Below, in pieces: positions 7,509 to 16,186 of a stretch of DNA of 64,000 bases. The position numbers and the translations under genes are program-made. Numbering within the stretch: position 1 is the first letter of the stretch; every line of letters begins with the position of its first letter. Origin of the DNA: an uncultured Lachnospiraceae bacterium. GTDB lineage: Bacteria; Bacillota; Clostridia; Lachnospirales; Lachnospiraceae. The notes under the pieces are model-generated. The model was not told the origin of the DNA, made no database searches, and saw only the letters and a program-made list of their open reading frames with translations. Location of the stretch: assembly GCA_947172645.1 (NCBI GenBank), contig CAMWBY010000007.1, forward strand, positions 1-64,000. Reading direction: 5' to 3'.

Positions 7509-8231
7509 ATGAACCAATTTAAACTGGCATTCCGATTAGAAAATAACAAGCTTCCAAGAACCTTAGATAAAATTCTTGTTAGTTTCCTGAAAGCGGCGGC
7601 GGAGAATTACTCGCCTGTTTTTTTTAATAAATTATACGACAAAAGCAAATCCATTATAAAAGGATATACATTCTCTTGCTACCTACCAGAGGCAAAATTT
7701 TGCGGGGAGACAATTGAGCTTGCAAGGGAAGAATTTTCGTTGTTTTTCTCAGATGTTGACCAGGAGGAATTTTTACATTTTTTCAATGCATTCCAGGGGA
7801 TGAAACACAAGAAGTATCCGCTTAACGGCAATTCCATGGAACTTGTGTCGATACGGATGCAGGAACTAAATGAAATTAAGGAACATGAGATTATCGTCAA
7901 GATGCAAAGCCCGTTGATTGTCAGAAACCACAATTCGGAAGATAATTCGGATATCTACTATACTTGCGAGACGGAAGGGTTTGCGGAAGCGCTGAAGGAC
8001 AATGTGGAAATTTTCCTGGACAAGATGGGCATAGATGTGTCGACGGCGGACTTTTCGATTGAGGTGGTGAAGGGCAAGAAGGTAGTTGTCCCCGTATTCA
8101 ACAGAAACACAGATGCATCCCTGGGCATATATAAGCTGACAGGCTCCTGTCAACTTCTGAATATATTGTATTTGGCAGGCTTGGGTACGCGCAGGTCTGC
8201 AGGGCACGGGAAATTTGAGGTAATCGGTTAG
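7509..8231 (+). CDS. cas6: Cas6 CRISPR pre-crRNA endoribonuclease
   Basis: 240 residues. The C-terminal glycine-rich loop GLGTRRSAGHGKFEVI (residues 224-239) is the Cas6 hallmark that grips the repeat RNA. The two ferredoxin-like halves are predicted from length and pattern. Cas6 cuts within each repeat to release crRNAs with an 8-nt 5' handle, here expected to be ATGTAAAT. The first about 90 residues contain no histidine, although many Cas6 enzymes use one near residue 40. It is the first gene of the operon and has an unusually strong AAGGAGGTGAT ribosome-binding site. Confidence 0.9.
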   Translation: MNQFKLAFRLENNKLPRTLDKILVSFLKAAAENYSPVFFNKLYDKSKSIIKGYTFSCYLPEAKFCGETIELAREEFSLFFSDVDQEEFLHFFNAFQGMKHKKYPLNGNSMELVSIRMQELNEIKEHEIIVKMQSPLIVRNHNSEDNSDIYYTCETEGFAEALKDNVEIFLDKMGIDVSTADFSIEVVKGKKVVVPVFNRNTDASLGIYKLTGSCQLLNILYLAGLGTRRSAGHGKFEVIG

Positions 8232-8246
8232 AAAGGAGGGGACAGG

Positions 8247-9926
8247 TTGGACAGGATGATTGTACCGCTCGGTGATTTCTTAAAGAATGTCGGTGTGGTC
8301 GGATTATGGCGTTTATTAGAGGAATCGGAAGCGGACGAAGGAAGCGACTATGGCATTACTGAGGACAAGCAGGGCATATGGCTTAGGCGGGATTTTGTCG
8401 CCGGTGCGGACTGGACGGATATGTATTTTAAATCTTTTGTCGCAAAATATGGTTCTTCCACAGTTTATCAGACGGTTTTGGACAAGATAGAAGAAATCCT
8501 GGAGCGCGGGAGAGATGCGGATTGGAATCCGGCAGGCTGTAAGGAAGATTTAAAATTCATCAATGACAAACTTCTTTCCAAAAGCTACCAGGCGGGTTTC
8601 GAGAACAGAAAGCAAGAGATGGAAAATCCCCAGGTGTATGAACTGTTAAAAAGCAGCAAGCTGAAAACCAATATGGAAAAAGACGAATTGCTCAGAAGGC
8701 TTCGGGAGCTCAAAGAATTTTTGGGGCAGCCGCTGTGTGAAGAAATTTTTTCTATGAAAAGCATTATCTATAACTATATTAACCGTTTCTGGGATGGCAA
8801 GAGTTTCCTGCATAAGAGGAATGCGGCGAAAGACATGCGGACCGTGTTTGACGCTGACTTCTCAGAGCCGCTGAAAAAATATGCGGTGGCGTCCCATGGT
8901 AAGGCAAAAGACTTGTGCATCGACTGCAATGAGCGGATGGATAGCAAGGAGAAAGTATCTATCACGTTTATGAAAGACCAGGCGGACGATTTGTCAAGGA
9001 AACGCTCGGCTTTCTGGAATTGCAAGGTGGACGCCTATTTGTGCCCCATGTGTGCGTTTGTCTATTCATTGGCGCCTTTAGGGTTCAATCTGGTGGGCAA
9101 TCGGTTTGTCTTCTTAAATGTAAATAAGGATATAGACGGCCTGCTGTCAGCCAACCATGTGGGCAGGAAAGCTATTTATGAGGCGGAGAGGAAGGATGAT
9201 GAGAAGTATTCTTCCTGGGCAGCGAGAACCATCGACATTCTTTTGCAGGAGAAAAGCAAGGAACTTGGAAATATACAGGTGATTTCCCGGGGAAGGGATG
9301 AGGGGGAGCATTATACTTTTGACGTGATTGCCAAGGATGTGCTACAGGTACTGGCGGATGAGAATGTAAAGAAGAACTTAAAAAGGCTGAGTGAGCATCC
9401 TTATGTAAAAGCAGGGAAAGATTACTGGAATATCCATGAGGAAACGATTCTGAATATCCTGCGTTACCATAAACAGTATGGCATGATAAACAGGCTGCTG
9501 AAAATGGCGATTGAGAACAACGGTTTTCTGCCCAGTGCCATTTATATTTATAACATTCAGATGAGGACGAGCTTAAAGCAGAAGAAGAAAAGCGATAAAG
9601 CGATAGGGGGTGAGATGATGAACCGGTATAAGGTGAGGGATGAGGGCTATATTCTGCGCAATGCTTTGCTTGGAGCCAAAGGAACGACAGACGACGCCTG
9701 TATCAGGGGGACAGTTTACCAACTGTTAAATGCGCTCTCGGTGGGCAATGTGGAGCATTTTATGGAAGTGGTTATGCGCGTCTATTGTTCCACGAAGCTG
9801 CAGGTTCCGAATGCGTTTATAGAATTTTTGAAGGACAGAGATACATTTGTAGAGTATGGATATGCTTTCCTGTTGGGATTACAGGGAAGCCACCCAAAAG
9901 AGAAGGAGGAGCGGATAAATGGATAG
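8247..9926 (+). CDS. cas8b: Cas8 large subunit of Cascade (Cst1/Tneap type I-B)
   Basis: 559 residues. Two CxxC pairs, LCIDCNERM near residue 224 and LCPMCAFVYSLAPLGF near residue 266, form the zinc knuckle typical of Cst1-type Cas8 proteins. Cas8 recognises the PAM and anchors the 5' end of the crRNA in the surveillance complex. Family sequence conservation is low, so the assignment also rests on position between cas6 and cas7. The stop overlaps the cas7 start by 8 nt, which indicates coupling. Confidence 0.88.
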   Translation: MDRMIVPLGDFLKNVGVVGLWRLLEESEADEGSDYGITEDKQGIWLRRDFVAGADWTDMYFKSFVAKYGSSTVYQTVLDKIEEILERGRDADWNPAGCKEDLKFINDKLLSKSYQAGFENRKQEMENPQVYELLKSSKLKTNMEKDELLRRLRELKEFLGQPLCEEIFSMKSIIYNYINRFWDGKSFLHKRNAAKDMRTVFDADFSEPLKKYAVASHGKAKDLCIDCNERMDSKEKVSITFMKDQADDLSRKRSAFWNCKVDAYLCPMCAFVYSLAPLGFNLVGNRFVFLNVNKDIDGLLSANHVGRKAIYEAERKDDEKYSSWAARTIDILLQEKSKELGNIQVISRGRDEGEHYTFDVIAKDVLQVLADENVKKNLKRLSEHPYVKAGKDYWNIHEETILNILRYHKQYGMINRLLKMAIENNGFLPSAIYIYNIQMRTSLKQKKKSDKAIGGEMMNRYKVRDEGYILRNALLGAKGTTDDACIRGTVYQLLNALSVGNVEHFMEVVMRVYCSTKLQVPNAFIEFLKDRDTFVEYGYAFLLGLQGSHPKEKEERING

Positions 9927-10803
9927 GCATGGATTGACAGTAACGATGGTTTTTCTTGCAGAAAGCGCCAATTATGGTGAGGGAGTCGGTAATATATCTA
10001 CCTTGAAAAAGATGACAAGGGGAAATTATGAGCAGTATACTTATATTTCCAGGCAGGCGATGCGCTATAACATAGTACAGCAGCTTGGGTGGGACAATAC
10101 GCCGGTAGATGAAAAGAGCGGTGTGGTACAGTTTGCGCCGTCTGCAACCATAGAGGATTACCCGGAGATTGATTTGTTTGGATATATGAAGACCAGTGCA
10201 AAAGAGGAGGGCAAGACGGAGAAGGGCGGAGCCTCCACACGAAGCGCTGTGGCAAGGCTTAGCAATGCGATTGCCCTGGAACCCTATCAGAGCGACCTGG
10301 AATTTCTGACCAATATGGGATTGGCGAAGAGGCAAGATTATGGGAATGGGATTGCCCAGAGTGAGATACACCGCTCGTTTTATGCCTATACCATTACGAT
10401 TGACTTGGATAAGGTGGGGATAGACGGTGCGCATTCTGTTTCCCAGGAGGAAAAGGCGGAGCGGGTGAAGGCATTGCTCGATGCGATACAGTTTTTGTAT
10501 CGGGACATCAAGGGAAGGCGGGAAAACCTTGCCCCCGTTTTTGTCATAGGCGGCCGCTATGCGAGAAAGAATCCCTTTTTTGAAAACCGTATTATTCTGA
10601 AAAAGGGAAACATACAGATTGATACATTGGCAGAGATTATAGATAGCGACAGCGACATTAGCGATAACACGGTTATCGGCGTTGCGAGCGGCGTATTCGG
10701 TAATGATTCCGATTTGAAAAAAGAGTTGGAAGCAGGGACAGTCACGGACGCGTTCCGTCATTTGAAGAAAGAAGTGGATGCATATTATGGAGAGAGCAAT
10801 TAG
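9919..10803 (+). CDS. cas7: Cas7 backbone subunit (Cst2/DevR family)
   Basis: 294 residues. The N-terminal HGLTVTMVFLAESANYGEG and the central ISRQAMRYNIVQQLGW and QSEIHRSFYAYTITIDLDKVG are features of the DevR/Cst2 branch of Cas7. Multiple copies coat the spacer part of the crRNA in Cascade. It overlaps cas8 upstream and cas5 downstream within one tightly packed operon. Confidence 0.92.
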   Translation: MDRHGLTVTMVFLAESANYGEGVGNISTLKKMTRGNYEQYTYISRQAMRYNIVQQLGWDNTPVDEKSGVVQFAPSATIEDYPEIDLFGYMKTSAKEEGKTEKGGASTRSAVARLSNAIALEPYQSDLEFLTNMGLAKRQDYGNGIAQSEIHRSFYAYTITIDLDKVGIDGAHSVSQEEKAERVKALLDAIQFLYRDIKGRRENLAPVFVIGGRYARKNPFFENRIILKKGNIQIDTLAEIIDSDSDISDNTVIGVASGVFGNDSDLKKELEAGTVTDAFRHLKKEVDAYYGESN

Positions 10804-11500
10804 GGTTGAGTGTTTCCAAAACCTGGTTAATTACAGGAAGCCGAGCAGCTTTATCATTAAGGAATCTTTTCCGCTTCCTCCATATTCCACGGTGCTTGGC
10901 ATGATTCACAGGGCGTGCGGATATCCTAACGGTGAGTTCCATCCCATGAAAATCAGCATTCAGGGGACGAATGCGGGCTCTGTGTCGGAATTGTATACAA
11001 GGTATTCTTTTTCATTCAATACGCCCTATGACAGTGTGCGGCACCAGATATGTATCCAGGAAGAAAACAAAGCCTACGGTGCATTCAAGGGAGTCGCCAA
11101 TGTGGAGCTAATTTGTGAAAACAGGATGGTTTTCCATATTGTCCCGGCAGAGGAAGATTTCGAGACGGTATACCGTTCCCTGATGAGGCCTCCGGTCTAT
11201 ATTGCCCTTGGCAGGCATGAGGACATTTTGGACATCGGGAAAGTGGAGGTCGTGGAACTTTGCAGGCAAGAGAGTGCAGTCACAAAAAACGATATCTATA
11301 TTCCTGTCCAGTCGGGCGCGGACATTAACAGAATCAGTGCCACAATCTATACGCTTACCAAGGAGTATGAAATAACGAAGCAAGGGCTGCGCCGTTGGAA
11401 GGCGGACGGAGGCAAGGTGAAAGCGTACTATTTCCCGAAAGGGCAGTCTGTGGGGAATGTACTTGTGGATGGGCACGGGGATGTGGTGGTATTGGTGTGA
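10787..11500 (+). CDS. cas5: Cas5 (Cas5t type)
   Basis: About 237 residues. The N-terminal pattern AIRVECFQNLVNYRKPSSF followed by FPLPPYSTVLGMIHRACGY is the Cas5t signature. Cas5 caps the crRNA 5' handle in Cascade. The start is chosen at the second in-frame ATG, which matches the family N-terminus. An ATG at 10778 is the alternative and adds three residues. The gene overlaps cas7 by 17 nt. Its stop codon lies inside the base of a large hairpin element that fills the gap before cas3. Confidence 0.92.
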   Translation: MERAIRVECFQNLVNYRKPSSFIIKESFPLPPYSTVLGMIHRACGYPNGEFHPMKISIQGTNAGSVSELYTRYSFSFNTPYDSVRHQICIQEENKAYGAFKGVANVELICENRMVFHIVPAEEDFETVYRSLMRPPVYIALGRHEDILDIGKVEVVELCRQESAVTKNDIYIPVQSGADINRISATIYTLTKEYEITKQGLRRWKADGGKVKAYYFPKGQSVGNVLVDGHGDVVVLV

Positions 11501-11607
11501 GAAGTACTTCTAGCCACTCACAGCAGAGGCTGTCTTGTGGAGAAGTACTAAGTCTGCTTTGCAGACTTTTCTCACACAGGAGAATGCCCAAAATACGGGC
11601 ATTCTCC
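11495..11607 (+). ncRNA. multibranched structured element between cas5 and cas3
   Basis: An outer stem GTGTGAGAA (11495-11503) / TTCTCACAC (11569-11577) encloses two hairpins. The first is AGTACTTCT (11503-11511) / AGAAGTACT (11541-11549), with inner CCAC/GTGG and ACAGC/GCTGT stems. The second is AAGTCTGC (11550-11557) / GCAGACTT (11561-11568). A separate 11-bp hairpin GGAGAATGCCC (11579-11589) / GGGCATTCTCC (11597-11607) follows. The cas5 stop codon sits in the outer stem. No poly-U tract follows, so this is not a plain terminator. Function unknown. Confidence 0.6.
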
Positions 11608-11646
11608 ACAGAGCGGAATCATGGAGGTTAGCGTGAGCAGAATTAT

Positions 11647-11676
11647 ATGATAATAGATACATTTTGGACGGTATAT
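11647..11676 (+). repeat. CRISPR-repeat-like sequence upstream of cas3
   Basis: In the same orientation as the array, this 30-mer matches the CRISPR repeat at 22 of 30 positions. That includes an unbroken TAATAGATACAT, then TGGA and GTA at the correct spacing. It sits 45-74 nt before the cas3 ATG and 40 nt after the structured element. A 9-codon ORF (ATG at 11621) ends in the triple stop TGA-TAA-TAG that overlaps its left end. It may be a Cas6 target in the cas mRNA or a crRNA-like regulator. Confidence 0.6.
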
Positions 11677-11720
11677 GCAGGATACAGAGGAAAGGGCCAG
11701 GGTGGGAGAGGACAAAAGAG

Positions 11721-14072
11721 ATGGAGTACTATGCGAAGTCGCCGGTTTATAGTTTGCCAGCAGAAGAAAGAGAGCAATTGTTAGAGCAACTGGATAAGAT
11801 ACTTGCTGCATTAGAGGATGAATTGGATGAAAATGACCATGCTGTGTTGCAGGGCTATCGAAAGAAGTTACTGTCGTACGCTGTTACAGAAGAGCACAAA
11901 ACACTTCGGGACCATTTGGAGGAGACAGTCAGATGCGCGGAGGATTTCTTCCATATATATGGCAGCTATTTTACGAAAAAGGAAAAGGAGCTGATACTGT
12001 CTGCGTGCGGTATGCATGACGTCGGGAAAGCAAATTCTATTTTCCAGTCAAAAGTCAGCGATGAATGGAGAGGGGAAAAGAAAGAACGCGTCGCTGAGAT
12101 TCCCCATGGTTTCCTGAGTGCATTCATTATGTCAGAGAAAGCGTTTCTTATGGAACATCCTGACTGGAATGCGGATGATTTCAGCGCCTTGCTCACCGCA
12201 GTCTATTATCATCACACCCGTAAGGATGTCTACGAGGCGAAAGAACTGGAAGCGTATTGCGGACAGAACTATCTTGATTATGTGCGGGAGTATCTGAATG
12301 ACGAAAATATTACCGCAAATTTTATCAATAAAAATAAGCTTCTTTTCTCAACACGGGCGGATACATGGCAGGATATTGTAGGCGAGGATTTGTGGTGTGA
12401 GTATATGCTTATAAAAGGCCTTCTCAATAAGTTTGACTGGGCAGTCAGCGCCGGGTATGACAGGGCGGAAATCGCTTCGGATATAGAGTCAAAAGAATTG
12501 TGCGGCAATGTCAAGGCGGCGTTATCAGGCGGATTGAGGTCGGCCCAGAGATTTATGTCGGATAATCAGAACGAGAACCTGGTTGTTATTGCGCCCACCG
12601 GTTCAGGCAAAACAGAGGCTGCGCTTTTATGGCTGAATGGGGAAAAGGGGTTTTATACGCTTCCTTTAAAAGTCTCATCCAATGCAATTCATAAGAGAAT
12701 TCAGGAGAAATACTGTTTTAAAAATGCAGCTCTTCTTCATTCAGATAGTATGAACAGCTATCTTATGGCAGCGGAGGGGGATATTGAGGACGGATATCGG
12801 GATTATGAGCAGGCAAAATTATTGTCATATCCGCTTACCGTATGTACTGTAGACCAGCTGTTCCGGTTTGTCTATAAGGCGTTGGGCACGGAGATATTTG
12901 CAGCGACTCTGAAATATTCAAAAATTGTGATTGATGAGATTCAATCTTATTCGCCCAAAATAGTTGCCGCTTTGATTTTTGGCCTGAAAGAGGTAAAGAA
13001 GATGGGCGGCAAGTTTGCCATTATTACGGCGACTTTTCCGCCGGTTTTAAAGCACTTTATGAAGAAAAACAAACTGGTGGAAGGTAAAGACTACATATAC
13101 GAAGATTTTTCCGATACGGCGGGGATACCCAGACACCGGGTTACAATTGTTGAGGATGATTTCGATATCAGCGCAATTGCAGAGGAGGCGGAAAAGAAAA
13201 AGGTTCTCATCATATGCAATACCGTCTCGAAGGCACAGCAGGTGTATCAGTCAATCAGAGACAGAGATTTGGAAGCAGGACTTTTGCATTCGCGCTTTAC
13301 AAGGGCCGACAGAGACATACTGGAAAAAAGGATTATGGATTTCTCGGCAGATATATCAAAGACCGGGGTGTGGGTGACAACCCAGATTGTTGAGGCGAGC
13401 CTGGATATTGATTTCGATGTTTTGCATACGGAGATGTGCACGGCGGATAGCCTGCTACAGAGGATGGGGCGTTGCAACAGGGCAGGGGGAAAGGATACGG
13501 CTGTGCCTAATGTGATTGTATACTATAACAATTCGGGCCGGGGAACAGTCTATGACAAGGATATCTATGACCGCTCGGCAGATTCATTGAGGAAGTATGT
13601 GGGCGAAATTATTTCGGAGTCGGATAAGGCGGAATACATTAATGAAGTATATGATGTGGCGCGGATTAAGAGGACGAAATATTTCCGGCAGATTGAGGAC
13701 AATCTGGTACATTTCCAGGCGCTTACGCCTTCGGAATATGACGCCCAGGAGGCTCAGGATAATTTTAGGGCGATACGAAGCATCACGATTATTCCGGATG
13801 CGGTCTATAATACGAATTGGAATTTCATAGAGGAAATAAAAAGCTTTATTGGTACGCCGCATATGGATAAAGCCGTCCGGCAGATGTTGAAATCCAGATT
13901 AATGTCTATGACATTGAGCCTGAATATTAATTACGGCATCCCGCAGGGCATTGACAGGAGCACAATCGGGATATTTGATATCCACCGGGCAAGCCTGAAA
14001 TATGATTTTAACGGCTATACAGGGTTGGGGCTTCTGCTAGACAAGCCGGAGGATGAAAGCTGCTTTATTTAA
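11721..14072 (+). CDS. cas3: Cas3 nuclease-helicase
   Basis: 783 residues from the chosen ATG, which follows GGGAGAGG. An in-frame TTG at 11664 would add 19 residues without a good site. The N-terminal HD nuclease domain carries HDVGK near residues 99-103 and YYHHTRKD. The SF2 helicase domain carries Walker A APTGSGKT (near residue 291), the DEIQ box (near 405), TATF, and motif VI QRMGRCNRAG (near 580). It is recruited by Cascade to unwind and degrade the non-target strand of invading DNA. The preceding 220-nt gap is atypically long for this operon and holds the structured element and the repeat-like sequence. Confidence 0.95.
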   Translation: MEYYAKSPVYSLPAEEREQLLEQLDKILAALEDELDENDHAVLQGYRKKLLSYAVTEEHKTLRDHLEETVRCAEDFFHIYGSYFTKKEKELILSACGMHDVGKANSIFQSKVSDEWRGEKKERVAEIPHGFLSAFIMSEKAFLMEHPDWNADDFSALLTAVYYHHTRKDVYEAKELEAYCGQNYLDYVREYLNDENITANFINKNKLLFSTRADTWQDIVGEDLWCEYMLIKGLLNKFDWAVSAGYDRAEIASDIESKELCGNVKAALSGGLRSAQRFMSDNQNENLVVIAPTGSGKTEAALLWLNGEKGFYTLPLKVSSNAIHKRIQEKYCFKNAALLHSDSMNSYLMAAEGDIEDGYRDYEQAKLLSYPLTVCTVDQLFRFVYKALGTEIFAATLKYSKIVIDEIQSYSPKIVAALIFGLKEVKKMGGKFAIITATFPPVLKHFMKKNKLVEGKDYIYEDFSDTAGIPRHRVTIVEDDFDISAIAEEAEKKKVLIICNTVSKAQQVYQSIRDRDLEAGLLHSRFTRADRDILEKRIMDFSADISKTGVWVTTQIVEASLDIDFDVLHTEMCTADSLLQRMGRCNRAGGKDTAVPNVIVYYNNSGRGTVYDKDIYDRSADSLRKYVGEIISESDKAEYINEVYDVARIKRTKYFRQIEDNLVHFQALTPSEYDAQEAQDNFRAIRSITIIPDAVYNTNWNFIEEIKSFIGTPHMDKAVRQMLKSRLMSMTLSLNINYGIPQGIDRSTIGIFDIHRASLKYDFNGYTGLGLLLDKPEDESCFI

Positions 14073-14223
14073 TGTATATAGGCTCTCGCAATACCGGGCG
14101 CAAAGAGTCTTTGAGGGCCTATTGCATGGTTCCGGGAGGCTACAGTTTACGTGCCATGGGACAATGGGACGGTGGAAAGCCTGTTTAAAGGCAGATTTTG
14201 AGTGGGAAGGGCGGCAGGTCAGC

Positions 14224-14718
14224 ATGGAAGAAAGAATAACAGGCGTCATGGTCTATTACTATTTTGTCTGTAAAAGGAAACTGTGGTATTTTGCTAATGA
14301 AATTAATATGGAAGCTGAGAACGAGAACGTAATGCTTGGAAAGCTCCTTGATGAGAACAGTTATAAAAGAAGCGAGAAGCATATTAATATTGACAATGTG
14401 ATTAATATTGATTTTGTAAAAGAACACAGGGAACTTCACGAAGTCAAGAAAAGCAAGGCCATTGAGGAAGCGGGAATATGGCAGGTGAAATATTATCTTT
14501 ACTACTTGAAACAGAGAGGTGTTGAAGGACTCAAGGCAAAAATTGATTATCCGCTATTGAAAAAGAATGTCGAGGTCGAATTGACACAGGAAGATGAAGA
14601 GCGGCTGGGGAAGATTGTACAGGAGATTTCGGAATTAAAAAAACAGGCTTATCCGCCGGATTTTAAAAAGAAGAAGATATGTGGGAAATGCGCGTATCAT
14701 GACCTGTGTTTTGTATAG
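14224..14718 (+). CDS. cas4: Cas4 RecB-like nuclease
   Basis: 164 residues, the normal Cas4 size. It has an N-terminal Cys16 in FVCKRKLW, a C-terminal cluster Cys153, Cys156 and Cys162 for the Fe-S site, the HEVKKSK block and the QVKYYLYYL motif of RecB-family nucleases. Cas4 trims prespacers and helps select PAM and orientation. The frame is open upstream to 14053, overlapping cas3, but those extra 57 residues do not look like Cas4, so the ATG giving MEERITGVMVYYYF is preferred. This leaves a 151-nt gap after cas3. Confidence 0.92.
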   Translation: MEERITGVMVYYYFVCKRKLWYFANEINMEAENENVMLGKLLDENSYKRSEKHINIDNVINIDFVKEHRELHEVKKSKAIEEAGIWQVKYYLYYLKQRGVEGLKAKIDYPLLKKNVEVELTQEDEERLGKIVQEISELKKQAYPPDFKKKKICGKCAYHDLCFV

Positions 14719-14726
14719 GAGGACGT

Positions 14727-15719
14727 ATGGGGCAAAGCTTTTATGTTTATAACAGCGGCGATTTGAAGAGAAAAGATAACACGCTCCAATTTACATCTTA
14801 TGAGGGCGAAAAGAGGGACATTCCGATAGAGCGTATAGAGGATATTTATGTAATGTCGGAAATGACCTTTAATACGTCTTTTCTCAGCTACATTTCTCAG
14901 TATGGCATACCGATGCACTTTTTCAATTACTATAATTATTATACAGGGAGTTTCTATCCGAAAGAGACATTGCTTGCAGGGCAGTTGCTGGTGAAGCAGG
15001 TGAGCCATTACTCGGAGTATGGGAAGAGGATTATAATAGCAAGGAAATTTATTGAAGCGGCGGCTGATAATATTTATAGAAATCTTCGGTATTATAATGG
15101 GCGGGGAAAAGATGTTTCCGGGTATATGGCGGAGATTGACAGCCTGAGAAGAAAAATACCGGATACTGGCTCCATAGAAGAACTAATGGGGGTAGAAGGA
15201 AATATCAGGAAGCATTATTATGCGGCATGGAATATTATCGTTGACCAGGAAATCTGTTTTGAGAAGCGGGTGATGCATCCGCCTGACAATATGATTAACT
15301 CTTTAATTTCTTTTGTAAATTCTTTGATTTATGCTAAGGTTTTAAGCGAGATATATCATACGCAGCTTAATCCGACAATCAGCTATTTGCATGAGCCGGG
15401 AGTACGCAGATATTCTTTATGTCTTGATATTGCGGAAGTGTTTAAGCCCTTGATTGGAGACAGGCTTATCTTTTCCCTTCTGAACAGGCGTCAGATTACA
15501 GAGGAAAGCTTTACGAAAGAACTAAATTTTCTGCATCTTAAAAAAGAAAGCTCTAAGCTGATTGCCCAGGAGTTGGAGGAGCGGCTAAAGAAAACGATTA
15601 TGCATAAAGAATTGGGCAGGCAGGTGTCTTACCAGTATCTCATACGACTTGAGGCGTATAAGCTGATTAAGCATCTGATTGGGGAAAAGGAATACGAAGG
15701 GTTTAAAATATGGTGGTAA
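14727..15719 (+). CDS. cas1: Cas1 integrase
   Basis: 330 residues. The metal-binding residues are visible: Glu157 in GVEGNIRKHYY, His222 in SYLHEPG, and Asp234/Glu237 in LDIAEVFKP. With Cas2 it integrates new spacers at the leader end. The ATG follows an AGGAGG site. It starts 8 nt after cas4 and ends 3 nt before cas2, so the adaptation genes form one unit. Confidence 0.97.
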   Translation: MGQSFYVYNSGDLKRKDNTLQFTSYEGEKRDIPIERIEDIYVMSEMTFNTSFLSYISQYGIPMHFFNYYNYYTGSFYPKETLLAGQLLVKQVSHYSEYGKRIIIARKFIEAAADNIYRNLRYYNGRGKDVSGYMAEIDSLRRKIPDTGSIEELMGVEGNIRKHYYAAWNIIVDQEICFEKRVMHPPDNMINSLISFVNSLIYAKVLSEIYHTQLNPTISYLHEPGVRRYSLCLDIAEVFKPLIGDRLIFSLLNRRQITEESFTKELNFLHLKKESSKLIAQELEERLKKTIMHKELGRQVSYQYLIRLEAYKLIKHLIGEKEYEGFKIWW

Positions 15720-15722
15720 TAT

Positions 15723-16001
15723 ATGTATGTGGTATTGGTATATGACATTAGCCAGGATAACCAGGGACAGAAACGATGGTCCCATGTTTTTAAAATCTGC
15801 AAGAAATATCTGAGCCATATCCAAAATTCGGTCTTTGAGGGAGAAATATCGAAGGTGCAGCTTACTAAGCTTCAGCAGGAGCTGAAACCGTACATAGATA
15901 AGCAGTTGGACTCTGTGATTATCTTTAAGAGCCGTCAGGAGAAATGGCTGGATAAGGAATTTTGGGGCAAGGAAGACGACAAGACTAGTTTTTTCCTGTA
16001 G
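15723..16001 (+). CDS. cas2: Cas2 adaptation subunit
   Basis: 92 residues with the ferredoxin-like Cas2 fold. The VLVYDIS strand carries the conserved Asp8, and IQNSVFEGEIS and SVIIFKSR follow. Cas2 bridges two Cas1 dimers in the integration complex. It is the last cas gene. The CRISPR leader and array follow directly on the same strand. Confidence 0.96.
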   Translation: MYVVLVYDISQDNQGQKRWSHVFKICKKYLSHIQNSVFEGEISKVQLTKLQQELKPYIDKQLDSVIIFKSRQEKWLDKEFWGKEDDKTSFFL

Positions 16002-16186
16002 TGCCGTGGATGTGAGATTGTCTACCGGTGATAGCGCTTAGAATGCCATAGGTAGACAAGCGAGTATAAAAGCGGTTTGAGTATGGATTATAGGCACCGA
16101 GGAAAAGGGGCGCGTAGGACGAAATAAGTGGATAGACAAAATAGAGGGCAGGAATGCTGATGGAATGGGGATTGTTTGAAGGGTTG
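16002..16186 (+). promoter_or_regulatory. CRISPR leader
   Basis: 185 nt between cas2 and the first repeat without an ORF. It contains a 9-bp inverted repeat TTGTCTACC (16018-16026) / GGTAGACAA (16051-16059) with 24 nt between arms. This end is the leader because the first repeats are perfect while the far end of the array has degenerate repeats. No clear promoter is recognised. Confidence 0.7.
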
